In this document: in pieces, positions 48,841-62,270 of the stretch
Layout of the letters: every line of letters starts with the position of its first letter
Position numbering within the stretch: position 1 is the stretch's first letter
Assembly: GCF_019925205.1 (NCBI RefSeq)
Contig: NC_083565.1
Coordinates: 5,251,001 to 5,315,000 of the forward strand
Reading direction: 5' to 3'
Origin: Metopolophium dirhodum
Taxonomy: Eukaryota; Arthropoda; Insecta; Hemiptera; Aphididae
Length of the DNA: 64,000 nt
Program-made: the position numbers and the translations under genes
Notes under the pieces: generated by a model
What the model was told of the DNA's origin: nothing
Database searches by the model: none
The model's input: only the letters and a program-made list of their open reading frames with translations

Positions 48841-51800
48841 AATGCGAACGAACGTTAAACACAGATACAAATGTATATAATAACAATATATAATATTAGA
48901 TATATACACGAGGTACCTATTCCTTATATTATATAATATACTATATGTACGCAAACATTGTTATAATAATAAACATACTGCACTTATACGTGGTTTGTTG
49001 CTATGTATGCATGTGCGCGTCGGTTGCAGTTCTCTTATTCTAAAATTGTTGAAACTAACAATAAAGTAAACGAACATTTTTATTTATTCACAAGATTTAT
49101 TTTTTGAAACTATTGATGGGTATATATTTTTAGAAAATATGTGGATGACGAGGGGATGAATTGATACTTGATGATTACTATAATATATCCCTATTCCCTA
49201 TGCAAATATACAACTAATCACGTGGGTGTAACGTTTGTGATAAACTTAGAACCAGACACAGAACCAGAACATATAGAATCAGAGCTGAACTTGGCAAAAT
49301 TAAAGTAGAGAATTTTTTTAACGTTATTGAGTCGCGGGGGCTTTGCCTCCACAACCCTAATACCCCTTTTTAAATCATATAATTTATAAATAATCAATTT
49401 AAAAAAAAAATACAAGTTAGTATAAGACATGGGTAATATTAATTACTGTAGGTAGGCTATAAATAATAACAAACTCAAAAGGATAATAAAAGTAAATTAA
49501 TTAATAGCTTACCAATAATTAGTTAATATTAACTAATTTATATATTCGAAGTTATGAAATAATCCATAAGACAAATAATGACGGTATATCACGCATTTTC
49601 ATAAAAATGCAGAATGATGAAGCGTCCCGTGCATTCCCCTTAAAAATAATATTAGGGGTACACTAAAATTTCTAAAAAATTAGTCGGGGTACTCTGTCCC
49701 CCTGCGTACAGTCTAGCACTCTATAGAATAATGTAAATATTCTTATCGGGATAAAATGTATGATTTTTTCAGATTAAACTACTATTATAAACATTGATAT
49801 TATAGTTTATAAGTTATAAGTTATAACTTATAAGCAGTAAAATCGATGCAACAGATATTATGCTACAATTATTGTTGTACACGCCCATACATTACAAAAT
49901 AATATAGCTTAAGTATAACTTAAGTGTCACTATTCCTAAAACTAGATTCAAAACAATACGCCAAATTCTATTGAATTCCTTTCAATCAATATTTACGATG
50001 CATGTAATAAAATGTACGAATAATAATTGTCTCAAAACAAATTTCAATGAAGAAATTCCTTCAATTGAACACAATATTTTCAAATTAGTAATCCCACGAG
50101 GCTATTACAACTTCTATTGTTGTTCAAAAGCTTTCGTATAGAGTTTCAAACATTAAAAAACGTATTAAATAAACTAATAAAACAATTTTTTAATTAAAAA
50201 AAGCAAATTAAAACTGATGGTTTAAATATTGACACGGAGAGCAAAAATATAAAACAAAAACGAATATTTAAAAATCCTCATAATACTTAATATTATAAGA
50301 TTTTACTTAGCTCCACCACTTTTTTTATAACCGTAGGCTTAAAGATTTTATTTATATTGTGCTTTATAAATTTATATCGATTTTATGCTTTTATTAAGAC
50401 AATTATTAGATAGAAATTACGTAGGAAACTAATTTCGGTTGAAGCCTTTAAGGCATACAACGGCCGAAAAGTCATTTATGCAATATAATTTTTCACTCTT
50501 ATATTTTAATTATTTTGTTTTAAATAAAAATAATTGTATTATAATTAGTTTTTAATATCTTCTTTAATACTTTATTTAAATTCAAGAAAAATATTATTCA
50601 CATAAATTAAAGACTTGTTTATTTTTGTTTAAGAAATGGGTTTATGAACTAATTTTTATAAAAACCACCAATGTAAATTATACGCTGCGTATAATATTAA
50701 TGTTTAAACTCACATTTACACAAACAAATATAATTCTATTTGCTTTTAATTTATCAGTTAATTATTGCATGCAACGTTGCAGCATATTATACACTTTAAT
50801 TTAATGATTTCATTGATATTATTTAGCCATTGACTAAAATAATTTGATTTCAATGTATGTATTTTTTTAAGTTTGAATATTTCTATTTTAGGTTTAAAAT
50901 ATCTGTGAGTTATAACAGTCAAAAACATATATTTACAGTTATTTTATTTTAATATGTTATTTATTTTTATCTAGGTAGTTGTATTTTTGATTTCTAAGTT
51001 ATTTGAAACATTTTATATACTACTATTATGCAAGTATGCAAATATGCAATGATATGTATTAATATACAGAATTCCATGGCTATAGTAGCGGCGGTATTTA
51101 TAATTTTCTCTTATAAAATTAATGGTAACGTCAATAAATAATATAAGTAGGCAGTTATATTCAATGGAATGTAGAGATTTTAAACGCACAATACATACGC
51201 TAGTCACTATATAGTGTATTCGATCGTTAATTCGCGCTTAACTAATTATCATCTCAAATAAATGAAGGTACTCACCATTTAATAATACAAATTAATTAAT
51301 ATTATTAATTACCTATTGGTAGATAAAATATTAAAAACCCTTAGAACATTAATTAGTTTTATCACATTGATATAATATATATTATGTTATTGTACCTATA
51401 CATCTGTTTAAAAAAAAAAATGTAGGTTTATACTATTATTTGCATAAACACTTATATTATTAACTATTAACTATACTTTTTATATAAAGGCTGTATATTA
51501 CTTGCAATTTTGGTTTTCTATGGATTATTTCTGTATGGTTTTTGGAAGATTGTAAAATATAAAGTATAAAATACGACTTTTATAAATTTGTTACTTAAAT
51601 AAATTGATGCAATAATATTTTGGAATCTTATAAAAATATTTCATGTACTTACTATGTACATTGTACCTATACATATAGGTACATATATTATGTGTTATAA
51701 ATATTATTTATCAATTAATTAATTGTTATATTGAAAGTTTTCGAGCTATAGACGGAACAAAGATAAAAAAGGCATGCTTGGTCACACTTTTTATTGGCTA

Positions 51801-52750
51801 TGACATTTTCCACACTTTTTTTTTATACCGGCCAACTTAACTTACTGATTACAATTTCGTATGCTCTGGAAATAAAATGTGTGTGTGTGTGTGTGATTAT
51901 CAAATTAGGTATTAGGTATATAATATATATATTATATAATATCTATGGAGTACGGCACTTTTGTATTAAATGTATTATTTAAGTAGGTAATCTAGACTAT
52001 AGTCTATATCATTCTAGACTTTTAGTTAACATACGCATATTTACCAGATGTTATTAATTAGAAAAATATAAAATAAACAAAAGTAATCATTTTATAAACG
52101 TGACATGCTTATTGCGTAAAATGTTCACCACAGGTATACCAAAACAAAATAATATAATAAACAGATTAGATTTAATTGAGTTTTATATATTATATTACCT
52201 GTATATGTGTACAAGTCATAGGGTCAACATCGCACGTGCATATTATGAGATCGTATTTCAATACGTCTTATGCCTATTATGCAGTAAAAGTAATGTAAAT
52301 TATTATATACATACTGAGTTAGTAGTTTAGTACCTACTCATGAGTGCCTACATCATTCTCACAGGCATGATGTGTGTATAGTGTACTTCACATAATTATT
52401 CATTATTAATTATTCACATTTCACAGTGAATTTTCCTTAATTGTAGTTTTGTTATATTTATAGTGTCTTACTAGTTGTATATAAAACAAAAAGCTTATAA
52501 CTTTCTAGATAACTACATTATACTATAAATTACGTACCTACATTAAATATTAGTTCGATTTAAATTTTTTTTAATCAAAGCACAAAATAATGATTTGAAA
52601 CATGTTAAGTAATAAGGAGGGTTAGGATAAATATACGCAATGTCGCATTATAAAATAGTAAAGTACGCATTTCATTTTTATCAATATTAAGCAATTAGTG
52701 GATATTAAAAACAAATGCGTAATAATACGCTGCAAAAAAACATACAATAT
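48841..52750. other. AT-rich gene desert, nothing supported
   Basis: No gene or repeat family recognised. A TTATAAG/CTTATAA palindromic patch is at 49806-49831 and a (GT)n run at 51880-51894. Confidence 0.4.
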
Positions 52751-52822
52751 AATACATATTATGCAAATAAACATAATACATATTATGCAAATAAACATAA
52801 TACATATTATGCATATAAATCC
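52751..52822. repeat. 24-bp tandem repeat, three units, POU-octamer-like core
   Basis: Units 52751-52774 and 52775-52798 are identical. The third (52799-52822) differs at a few positions. Each of the first two contains ATGCAAAT, the classic POU octamer, within TATTATGCAAATAAAC. Confidence 0.85.
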
Positions 52823-52898
52823 TAGCCCTTGTAATAATTAATACGCAATTAAGAAATAAAAATGTAAATAAACATTTTTTTATAAAGGGAGATTTTCT

Positions 52899-52966
52899 TA
52901 GCGTACCACCTACGAGCTTTCCGCGTACCACTAGTGGTACTCGTACCGCAGGTTGAGAAACGGTGG
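52899..52966 (-). mobile_element. hAT-type terminus remnant
   Basis: Read on the minus strand: CACCGTTTCTCAACCTGCGG, then GTACGAGTACCACTAGTGGT. This matches the common hAT terminal pattern of a TTCTCAACCT block followed by GTAC repeats. The other end was not found. Confidence 0.6.
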
Positions 52967-55900
52967 AATAGAGATATTGAATTTATATTGTCAATAATAG
53001 ATTTGAATTCATTAAAATGTCTACTTGAATCCATGTTTCATTTGTTTCCTCCTAAAGTGGATAATACACTATAATAAACAGTGTTTAAAAAGATTACAAT
53101 TCAATAAAAAATAATTATTTATTTAAAACACTTATTAGGTTGTTAATTAGTAGCCTTCAACGAGTCTAATGATTAGGAAAATACAACAGTAATAATTTAT
53201 AGTCGATTAAATATGCTATTTAAAAGTATTAGCAATATAAAGATTAGATGTACAATTTTTTTTACCAATAGTTCTTTAAACATCTGATGATGTTCATACA
53301 TCTGAAATTTGAATAATTATATACTTAATTAAAAAAGAACTAAACCAAAAAAATATTTTAAATGCCTAAAATTATTAAGGTAGGTGCTTATGCGATTATA
53401 GAATATGTGGCAGTAACCAATATAAAAATAAAATGCTAAAATAAATACATGGAGTATTAATTTTTGAATTGAACTAAAATATAACATAAATATTCACAAC
53501 ATAAATTAAAAATATTGATAGTGTGTGTATTAAACAATGTACAAATTATATAGTATATGAGTAAAATATTACATAATGTTACTGAATACCATTATATTTA
53601 TATACCTAGTACTAAAGTACCATAATATATACATATATATTATATCAAAATAAAGAGTTAAATTTTCCAACAATGATTTGTTTAACAATAGATAAAACAA
53701 TTTATTCGAATAAACAGATTATAATATTAATTTGCGTTTTATTTTCATATTTTATGAAACATTGCACGATATAAATGTGCTTTTGTTTTTATTTATGTTT
53801 ATGAAAAGTGCATATAATTGCGTTATGACTACATTGATAACCTAAAGTACTTAAATATTGAAAAATAAATCAATTACACGCGTTTTAAAATATAAAAAAA
53901 ACATTTTTACAATATTTGCATCCACAGATATCTATAACTATATTTGTGCGATAAAAAGTAGATTCATTATTAATTAATGATAAATAGTTTATGAACATTT
54001 AGCTAGCAGTCAACGGGCAAATTATAATTAGTTATGTATATATTATATATGCATAATAATATATTATCGCAATCGAAAAACTCTTTGGCGCTGCGGTAAT
54101 TATTTTATAATCATAGATTTATGAAAATATGCGTATTAAAGTTCATACAGTAAATACTTTTAAACTGGGTAAGTACATTGTAAATATGTACATTGTACCA
54201 TATTAAAATATTAGATGTAGATAGATGTTAAATACTTAAATCATTATTTTATAATCGACCCGAGTATATTACTGATAGTAAATTATGTACAATTAGGTAC
54301 TTCTATTTTATTCTTTCAATATTTTTCAAAAAAATTACTCAGGTAGCAGAACTTACATTTAGTTTTCTATAAGGTAGCAATGTTATAGATACTTACATGC
54401 ATGTACAAAAATATATAATAAAATAGCAATATTTAAAGGTTATATGTTTGGTATCTACATTTTACAATACATATATTAACCAAATTTTTGCCATAAATAC
54501 TCGTATAGTAATACTTATTTATTATATCAAGCTGTGAACGAAAATATGCATAGGTATTATGTAATACAGAAACAAATGATTTTAGCCAATTTAAATTTTT
54601 TTGCGAAATAGTCACTTAGATATCATTAAAATATAGAGGTGTTTTGAATATCTTTTTTCAGAAGTAATCAATTTTGGAGTATTATAAATAACTTCTATTA
54701 AAACCTACAAAACTCGTTAATCAAACAAAAACAGTTTTTCAAAATTAAAATCCGTCAAATTTTGCCAGGCTTTCCGATCTAAATACCATTTTTTTCAACT
54801 ACTCTATAGACTGTAACCATTTAAGGATATACCGACATTATTATTTAGAGATCTTACGCTGTTTACGCATATGATATAAATAAGTTTTTACCTAATTTTG
54901 AAAAATTCGTTTTAAATTATAATTATAATATGTTATAATATGTTATAATTGCGCAGGAAAATAAATATACTTAGGTACCTATATTTTAATTCGTATATTA
55001 TCAATTGTAAAATAAACCGAGTTAATAATATTATATACTGAATTGAAATAAATATGATTATAAATTATTTAGCTTTGATAATTCTATGATACGAAAATAA
55101 AATTGATTTAGGTAGTAGGTTACCTACTCCTCATTACGTCATTATCCTAATAAGATTATTACTATTTACATTTATGCTCGCAAAATTATTATTATGTAAT
55201 AGCCAATAGGTAAGAAGTTAAATGCAATAAATAAAGTAAAAATATAAGTAGGTGTAATAACTATTTTACTAGGTAATATTAATTTTAAAATAAAGTATCA
55301 AATGATGTTTAAAATGTTTTGTTGTTACATAATACAAAGAAACTTGTAATTATTATAAACATAATAAAGACATTTTATTTTTTATGTGATTATCATGTAA
55401 TTTATTATATATTGTTGGGTAAATTTCCTATTAAAAACACCAATACAAAGCATAGCATTATTAATTTTACGCAGACGTGTAAGGTGTAATAGGGCAACGG
55501 CTGTACCGCGGATTTTTATATACCTACTGAGTATTAGTGTGATGGCTGGGAGCTGTTATTACTTATTATTATTAAAGAATGAGACTATGAGAGAGAGAGA
55601 GAGAGAGAGAGAGGCTGTCTTAAAAACATTCATGAGCTGCTTCTTTATATTTACAACAATATAAAAGAAGGGAAATGTGACACCCTGAAACGGTCACCTT
55701 TTATAAGTTAATTTAATGTCAGCAATTCTATTAAAAAAAATCTCACGGGATACCTAACTGTTCAACACCCAGAAAACCATGGGGTTTCGCGACCGATCAT
55801 GCGCTGTATAGAAGCATATAAATAAACACAGTGTCAAAACATAAACGCAGTTATATGTGTAGGGTTACTATCTTTATTTCGATATAATTCAAATGTCGTT

Positions 55901-56466
55901 TTATCGGTGTGTCGTGTTTAACGCGTAAATTACCGGTGCGTTTAAAGGGAAGGTAAATCTAATAGATATGTCAGATTATACTCGTGTACTTACTCGCGCG
56001 CTTCGAAATTAAATATACAGTTTTTATTGATATTTTAATTCAAATATAAAAATGAAATAATATCCACGTGATCCCGTACAATTATGGTCAAAATGTATTA
56101 TGACTCTACATAAGCATTCAATAACATCTATTATAGGACATTCATTATGAAAGCAATTGGGTCATTGTAATGATTTAATAAAAAACTTAAATGCACGAAT
56201 AGGTACAAATACAAAGCGCATTATAAAACGTGGATTGTATCAAATAGAAGTGTAACTAATAACTATGATAAGCACCAAGTAACTCTTCCGTTTGAATTAC
56301 CTTCACAATGTAATTATTTATTTTATTACATCGCCTCATCTCTTTTAAATTTCGAATATTTTTATTTGTCAAAAATGGATCATGATAGAAAAATGCGTGA
56401 CATTACTGTGTTTTATCATAATTTTATGTATTTTATGATATGTCTGCATAATATTAATATTAAATA
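52967..56466. other. AT-rich gene desert
   Basis: No supported gene. A (GA)n tract is at 55589-55613 and a mildly CpG-rich patch at 55740-55990. Confidence 0.4.
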
Positions 56467-56945
56467 CTAGCTGACACGGCAATGAGTTGCTATTGCTATG
56501 TTTTTGTGATTATGTGAGTAGTATATTATCAGGTAGGCACCCCACGTGGTGCGTACGTAAGTGTATAATTTAACTCTAAAGTATCAAAAAATGCTTAAAA
56601 TTGGTCCACCGTCGAATTCCATACATTCTGTACTAAAATATACTAGCTTTTCGCAATAATAATAATAATTAAAATTATTATTATTAAAACTAAATAAAAC
56701 CAATAGTAACCATTTATATATATAAAATAATAATAATAATAATAATAATAATCTCAAAATCCCTGTTTGAGAACTTCCCCGGGCTGAGCCTCTTATTTAC
56801 CTTTTTTCGCGACAAAGTGTAGCCTATCTTATTCCCTGAGGTCTAATCTATCTCTGTACCAAATTTCATCGGAATCGGATGAACTGTTTAGAAATGTATA
56901 AAGGACACAGTCAGTCGCAAACATTTTTTGTCTTTTTAACCATTT
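56467..56945 (+). mobile_element. Non-LTR retrotransposon 3' tail, second copy
   Basis: Starts TACTAGCTGACACGGCAA and contains TATTATCAGGTAGGCACC, TTTAACTCTAAAGTATCAAA, AGCCTATCTTATTCCCTGAG and CCAAATTTCATCGGAATCGG, then GAACTGTTTAGAAATG. The block order matches 18765-19285. The 'CAAATTTCAT.GAATCGG...' tail is typical of RTE-like elements. An (AAT)n run is at 56727-56752. No coding remains. Confidence 0.6.
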
Positions 56946-58656
56946 ATGTACCTACATTGCAATTTTCCGGGATAACATAATATTACATAATAGCTGAGTA
57001 AAATTAAAATCGTATTATTCCTTTTATAGCTGTTTTAATAAATTTCAACCAGCGCAGTATAAAATAGTTTATAAGTTTATAACATAATACAATATTCAGT
57101 TTATCTCGACTGGAATACTTGTGTTGTTTTGTATCTTTATTTTTTTTGTCAAACATTTCTTAATGTCAAAATCATTGTACGTAATATTACATTAATCGAA
57201 ATATACTCAAATACAATAAAGAAAATGTGCATTGTGTGGAGACTTGGAATTTTTATTATTGATATTTTTCCATACAAACGTTTTAACTAATCGTTACTGG
57301 ACATCGTGTCATGCACTCGTGCACTTACAAACTTATCTTGATGCAAAAGCATAATATAAGTATAATATTGCACAGCAGATGTATTTTGCAGCGACGGTGT
57401 CTTGTGGTAAATACAATAAATAATATCTTGTACAGACTCGAGTCGATCTGCGTCAATGCACATTGAATACTTATATGCATAACTTATAATGTATACATAC
57501 TATTATTTCCACTTTACCACTTATACATCTACCGGAGAACTCTCTGCCAATCATAAGCGATTTTTTTTGTTATTTTTAATGACGGAAAACAGTGATAACT
57601 CAATATAGCCACTGGTTGCGAGAAAACGACATTTGTGTATACATAACACATAATGACCGTATCGAGTGTTTGCGGTTTCTGGTGTCAGCTGCTGGTTTTT
57701 AGGGTTGAAAGCAATAAAAAGAATAACATGAAATTCGCTTCGTGGGTGGTTTCCGACGTTATTTATTTTTCATTGGGCGTTTTTATACTTCATACTGAAA
57801 CCATGTTTTCTTTTTTTCCCATCTTATTTTTTCGGCTAATATTATTAGGTAAACATACGTACATTATTATTATATATATAAATAAAAAGGGATATGCGCG
57901 TTAATATTATACATTGTGAGCTGGTGTTACTGATGCCACTTGACTCGTGATATATTCACGACGAGTGAGTGTGCCCTCCAAACCATTTATCATCGGTCCC
58001 ATACAATTGTTATGTGTACGTGGCTGACACACTTCTTGGAAATATAATAATGACCCCACTGCAGCCCCCGCCTTACCACTGTCTTCTGGCTTGACGTGAA
58101 TATATATCTATAGAAGCACACACGACGGCGCCCGCTTTTTGGGGGATGAAATCTGACAGACGACATAGACGCAAATACCACCAGGCCAAAACCACCTACA
58201 CTTACGTCGGAGTGGGCACGATGGCAGTTTGATATCAAACGGACAAATCAATTTAAGTTTTCTTTTATTCTCGCTGTATTTATCCTGATGTGTTGTGGGT
58301 GAGATAAGGTTTTATCACACACTTTGTATGCGACTACTTATAGAATCCGTTGTGTGTGGTTAGGTATTGTGCAAATAGTTTTCAGGGTGTTATGTCGAGC
58401 GTAAATGGTAAAAGTCGGGACAAAACATCACATATTTTATTATCCCATTCATATTTTTAAATATGTATGCTATATATAGTCTGCAGATGACGCACTTTCT
58501 TATACGTAAATACGTTAGGTATATACCTATTGCAAAATTGTATATGGATTAACTAAATAAATAAATAAATAAATAATCATGTAAGCATCTAAAGTTCTAT
58601 TCCGTAAAAAATAATAAAATTAAATAAAAAGTACAGTATATTTTCAGGATAATTCC
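56946..58656. other. Intergenic; G/C-richer block at 57960-58250
   Basis: 57960-58250 is less AT-rich and opens an 82-codon minus frame without a recognisable domain. An 83-codon plus frame at 57653 is hydrophobic and unconvincing. (AAAT)n is at 58554-58576. Confidence 0.4.
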
Positions 58657-59159
58657 ATTTTTAAATTCTAAGCAGAGCGAGGAAGCTAGTGATTTTACAA
58701 TGGTGTTTACTATTTTTTATTTTTTTATTTTATATATAAAATTTCTACCCGAATGAGTGCTTTGATTTCAACATAATATAGTAAATTATAGAAAATTGGA
58801 TCAAGAAGGTACCCTAAAGAGGTCATTTTTCGATTTTTTAGTAGTTATTTAATGCCACGGAAAAAACCACCTACTAATTACAAAAAACCACTAAAACGGA
58901 ATTTTAATTTCTAACGCTTTGTTAATCACCATAGAAACAATTAAAAAAAAAAATAATACTATAATATTAATTCAACTTACAGGCTATCATAAATAATAAC
59001 CTTATAAAATATCCAGACTGACAAATCGTCTCCGTTCAGAATCGTTTTTCTTATACAATGATATTATAACATGATAAGTTTAATATAATCCATTATACAT
59101 TGACCCACTTATAATCTACTGTACAGCAGAACGACATCCACATACTCGCTTTTTTTTTG
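58657..59159 (+). repeat. R1-short subfamily, copy I
   Basis: Same interior as copy F at 20146 (AAATTTCTACCCGAATGAGTGC, GTTATTTAATGCCACGGAAA, TTTTAATTTCTAACGC). Right side TCAGAATCGTTTTTCTTATA and tail CAGCAGAACGACATCC. The left end is diverged to AAATTCTAAGCAGAGCGAGG. Confidence 0.8.
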
Positions 59160-60066
59160 TTTCGTGAATTTCTTTTATTGGATAAGTATTAAATCCAATT
59201 AAATTAATTAAATATATTGTAGGTAGGTATCTTTGAAACTTATGTATTTTAATCGAGTATAGCCAGTAGAAATTCGAGCTGTAGGTAGCTCCCCTCAGTT
59301 GTTCATGTTAGATATATTAGCGTAGCAGACATGTAAACATCTTAACATCTGAATATTTGATGTAAACTGAATATTGAAACATTCGAAAAGCCGAAAGGGA
59401 TCGGGTCAAAATGAAAGCATCGCACTTATAGAAGACCTCCCATAAGAATGTTAATGGGATTTGTAATTGGAGATGAAAATAGTGGTTAGCTACAATTTGG
59501 TTTTTAAACTGACAAGAGGACGTTATAAGTGTATAACTGTACACCAATATTGCGTGTTATGTTTAGAATCATCGTTAATTATTGACAGTGTAGCAGTCAT
59601 TTTTATTCGACAATATTTTAAAAATAATAGTGTATTTTATTTATGTATAATATATTAATATATAGCCTATATAGGCGCCTAATGTCTACAACGTATTAAA
59701 ACATTTATAAAAGTATCTTTGATCAATTTATTTGTAAAGACATATGAAAATGTTATAATTTTTAGTTACTGAATTTAAGAGAGATGAGTGCATTATAGTT
59801 TGACAATGATTTGGTTCTATTAACCTGGTATAGTGGTATACCAATTACCAGCTATGACTGAATAAGTAGATATACCTATAGGTATTACTATATTACTAAA
59901 GTTTAAATAAGGGGGTGCAAATGGGATCATTAAGAAACGTAAGATAATAATATATTAGTATAAGGTAGGTTTTTAAAGTTCTGTTTTACTTTTTAGCTAC
60001 ACAATTAAAAATAATAAGCTGGTCAGTGAATTTGAAAACATATAATTATCAAACCTTTGAATAACT
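59160..60066. other. Intergenic, upstream of the tRNA gene
   Basis: No supported gene. Two overlapping opposite-strand frames near 59317-59658 look incidental. Confidence 0.4.
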
Positions 60067-60139
60067 GTTTCCGTGGTGTAGCGGTTATCACATCTGCCTA
60101 ACACGCAGAAGGTCCCCAGTTCGATCCTGGGCGGAAACA
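60067..60139 (+). tRNA. tRNA-Val (anticodon AAC)
   Basis: Complete cloverleaf: acceptor GTTTCCG/CGGAAAC with discriminator A; D arm GTGTAGCGGTTATCAC; anticodon stem TCTGC/GCAGA around loop CTAACAC, with anticodon AAC at 60100-60102; variable loop AGGTC; T arm CCCAG-TTCGATC-CTGGG. Internal box A (TGGTGTAGCGG) and box B (GTTCGATCC) are intact. A run of six T at 60144-60149 would end polymerase III transcription. No intron. The minus-strand frame across it is a shadow. Confidence 0.97.
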
Positions 60140-60153
60140 TTAATTTTTTGCGT

Positions 60154-60795
60154 TTTTTATTTCTGAGTGTAGCGATGAATGTATTGGTATTACAATGACG
60201 TGTGACTGATTTTTTTTTTAGTCTTACGTCAGTCATCACTTTTTGGCATAGTACCTATAACAGATCAAAATCAAAATTTTCAACTTTAAGGTTGGTTTCT
60301 GGGGGTAAAATCACAAAAGTAAAAATTCTCAGTACTTTTCAGAATAATTGTGAAAAACAAAGATACATTAAGGAAGAATATTACGATATTACATTTTGTG
60401 GCATAACGTTTACGACGTATTTTGTTATTTTATATTCTCTATACTGACATTTTCATAATATTTTAACTATTAATACTAAGATAGGTAATATAGTTTACGA
60501 ACCTATTAACATCGATGTGTACTTATCGGTATTGACTTAATACGTTAATAACGCAAAAATACGATATATCATACGTATATGTTAAAAAGAATATCAAAAT
60601 AATATTGTATAGTAGGTATATGCGATGTGTTTGTTAAAAATAAGTTCAACCTACCTAGGATTAAAATGTATTTCTAATGAAAAAAAATATTATAATACTA
60701 ATATGCCCTAGTGATAAAAGAATAAAATAGCTTTAGAAATAGAGGCTGACTAGACTATACAGAATTTACACTGCAGAATCGTTTTCTTACATAAT
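60154..60795 (+). repeat. R1-related repeat, copy H (diverged)
   Basis: Left end TTATTTCTGAGTGTAGCGATGAATGTATTGG, right end CTGCAGAATCGTTTTCTTA near 60772. The interior resembles 31060-31770 more than R1 proper (AAGGTTGGTTTCTGGGGG). It starts about 14 bases after the tRNA. Confidence 0.6.
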
Positions 60796-62270
60796 TATTT
60801 ATAATTTAATTTAAACTAATCACATAAATTATATCTGCCTAGGTACTCAACGACTGTTGTAGTTTACAGCCAGTAATCAATGTTGTAGTTTACACCAAAA
60901 ACCTAGTATGCAGTTGAATGACTTTCTCGGGTTTTTTTTTTTAAATTTAAATTATTAGTAATCATGTTTTTATATAATATTGAAGGTACTTATATTATCC
61001 TTAAAACTTATTAAACTTGAAATAATAATAAATTAATAAGGACAATTTTATTACTTTTGAAGATATTCAATATTTTATGAAACGATTGAAACGATAATAT
61101 GGTTTATGAAAATAATGTATGTATATTTATATTATTTTATAACCATATTAACTGTGTGTATAATAAACTATTAATTTATTATTCATTAATAATATTATAA
61201 CATATAGGTAGTATCAAATTTATATATAATTTACTTTGGTTTTGAGCATTATTATTTTCATCACTATATAAACTATTTAATTCTTTTTTTATATTCTCTG
61301 TACTTATAATATTTTCTCGAATTTTATTATATGTGACGAAAAGCATTAATATTCAATAAATGTTAAAAAGAGGTTTTGACCTATAAGAAATTTAACTACC
61401 TTAAAAAATACCCTTATATTTTTTCCATGGAATTTATATTATTTAATATTTATATTGTATGAAAATATGATATCAACCTTATATAGGTATTTAGCAAACT
61501 AGTTTTCAAACGCATATAATTGAAATTTATATACTAGTTATAAAATGTGTAAGGATTCTCAAGAATTAAGTACATATTCAAGGTTTTTTTGTACAAATGC
61601 TGACTTTGTTTAACATGTATTGGATGTTTTTACAAATTCTTATATACCTACACCAAATGTGACTTCTATTATCACAAGCATGATTCTAAAATTCGTTTCG
61701 TATCTCATTATTTTGAGTTTTATTTTTATATCGGGGAAATACTTGAAAAGTGTGTTTCATATAATTATTTCTTCGAATCATCATTTCAGGTTAACTATAT
61801 AGGGTCTATAAACTACTCACGCTGAAAAATATATATAGGTACTATTATAATGTATATCCAGTACAGGTTATGATGTTGTTATTATACTGTTATAAGCTCA
61901 TAATTTTTTTTTCAAACTACTCGTTTTTTTTTCCCAGACAACTAACTAGTTATTGGACCATACTAGACATAATATTTGAAGAGGTCTAATTATTTTTAAA
62001 TATTACTCGTAATACAATTTATTCAAAATCGTTACAATAAAATGTATAATTATATAATAAAACTTGTCTAATCTTCTAGAATGTATAACAACGAGTAACG
62101 CTATAGTGATCTCATTATTTATTATAGGTTATCTATATTATATGTTCTCCTACAGTTAAATTATCAAAAAATTATTTTAAGACGCTTGCGCAGAAACACG
62201 CATATTTTAATATTTATACGTATAATACATACTAGGTTAAATAATAATTTTGTAAATGGATTTATTAACG
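60796..62270. other. AT-rich intergenic stretch
   Basis: No supported gene or repeat. Confidence 0.4.

Noticed and set aside
57990..58238. 82-codon minus frame in a G/C-richer block
   Set aside because: No recognisable domain or splice partner; kept only as a compositional block.
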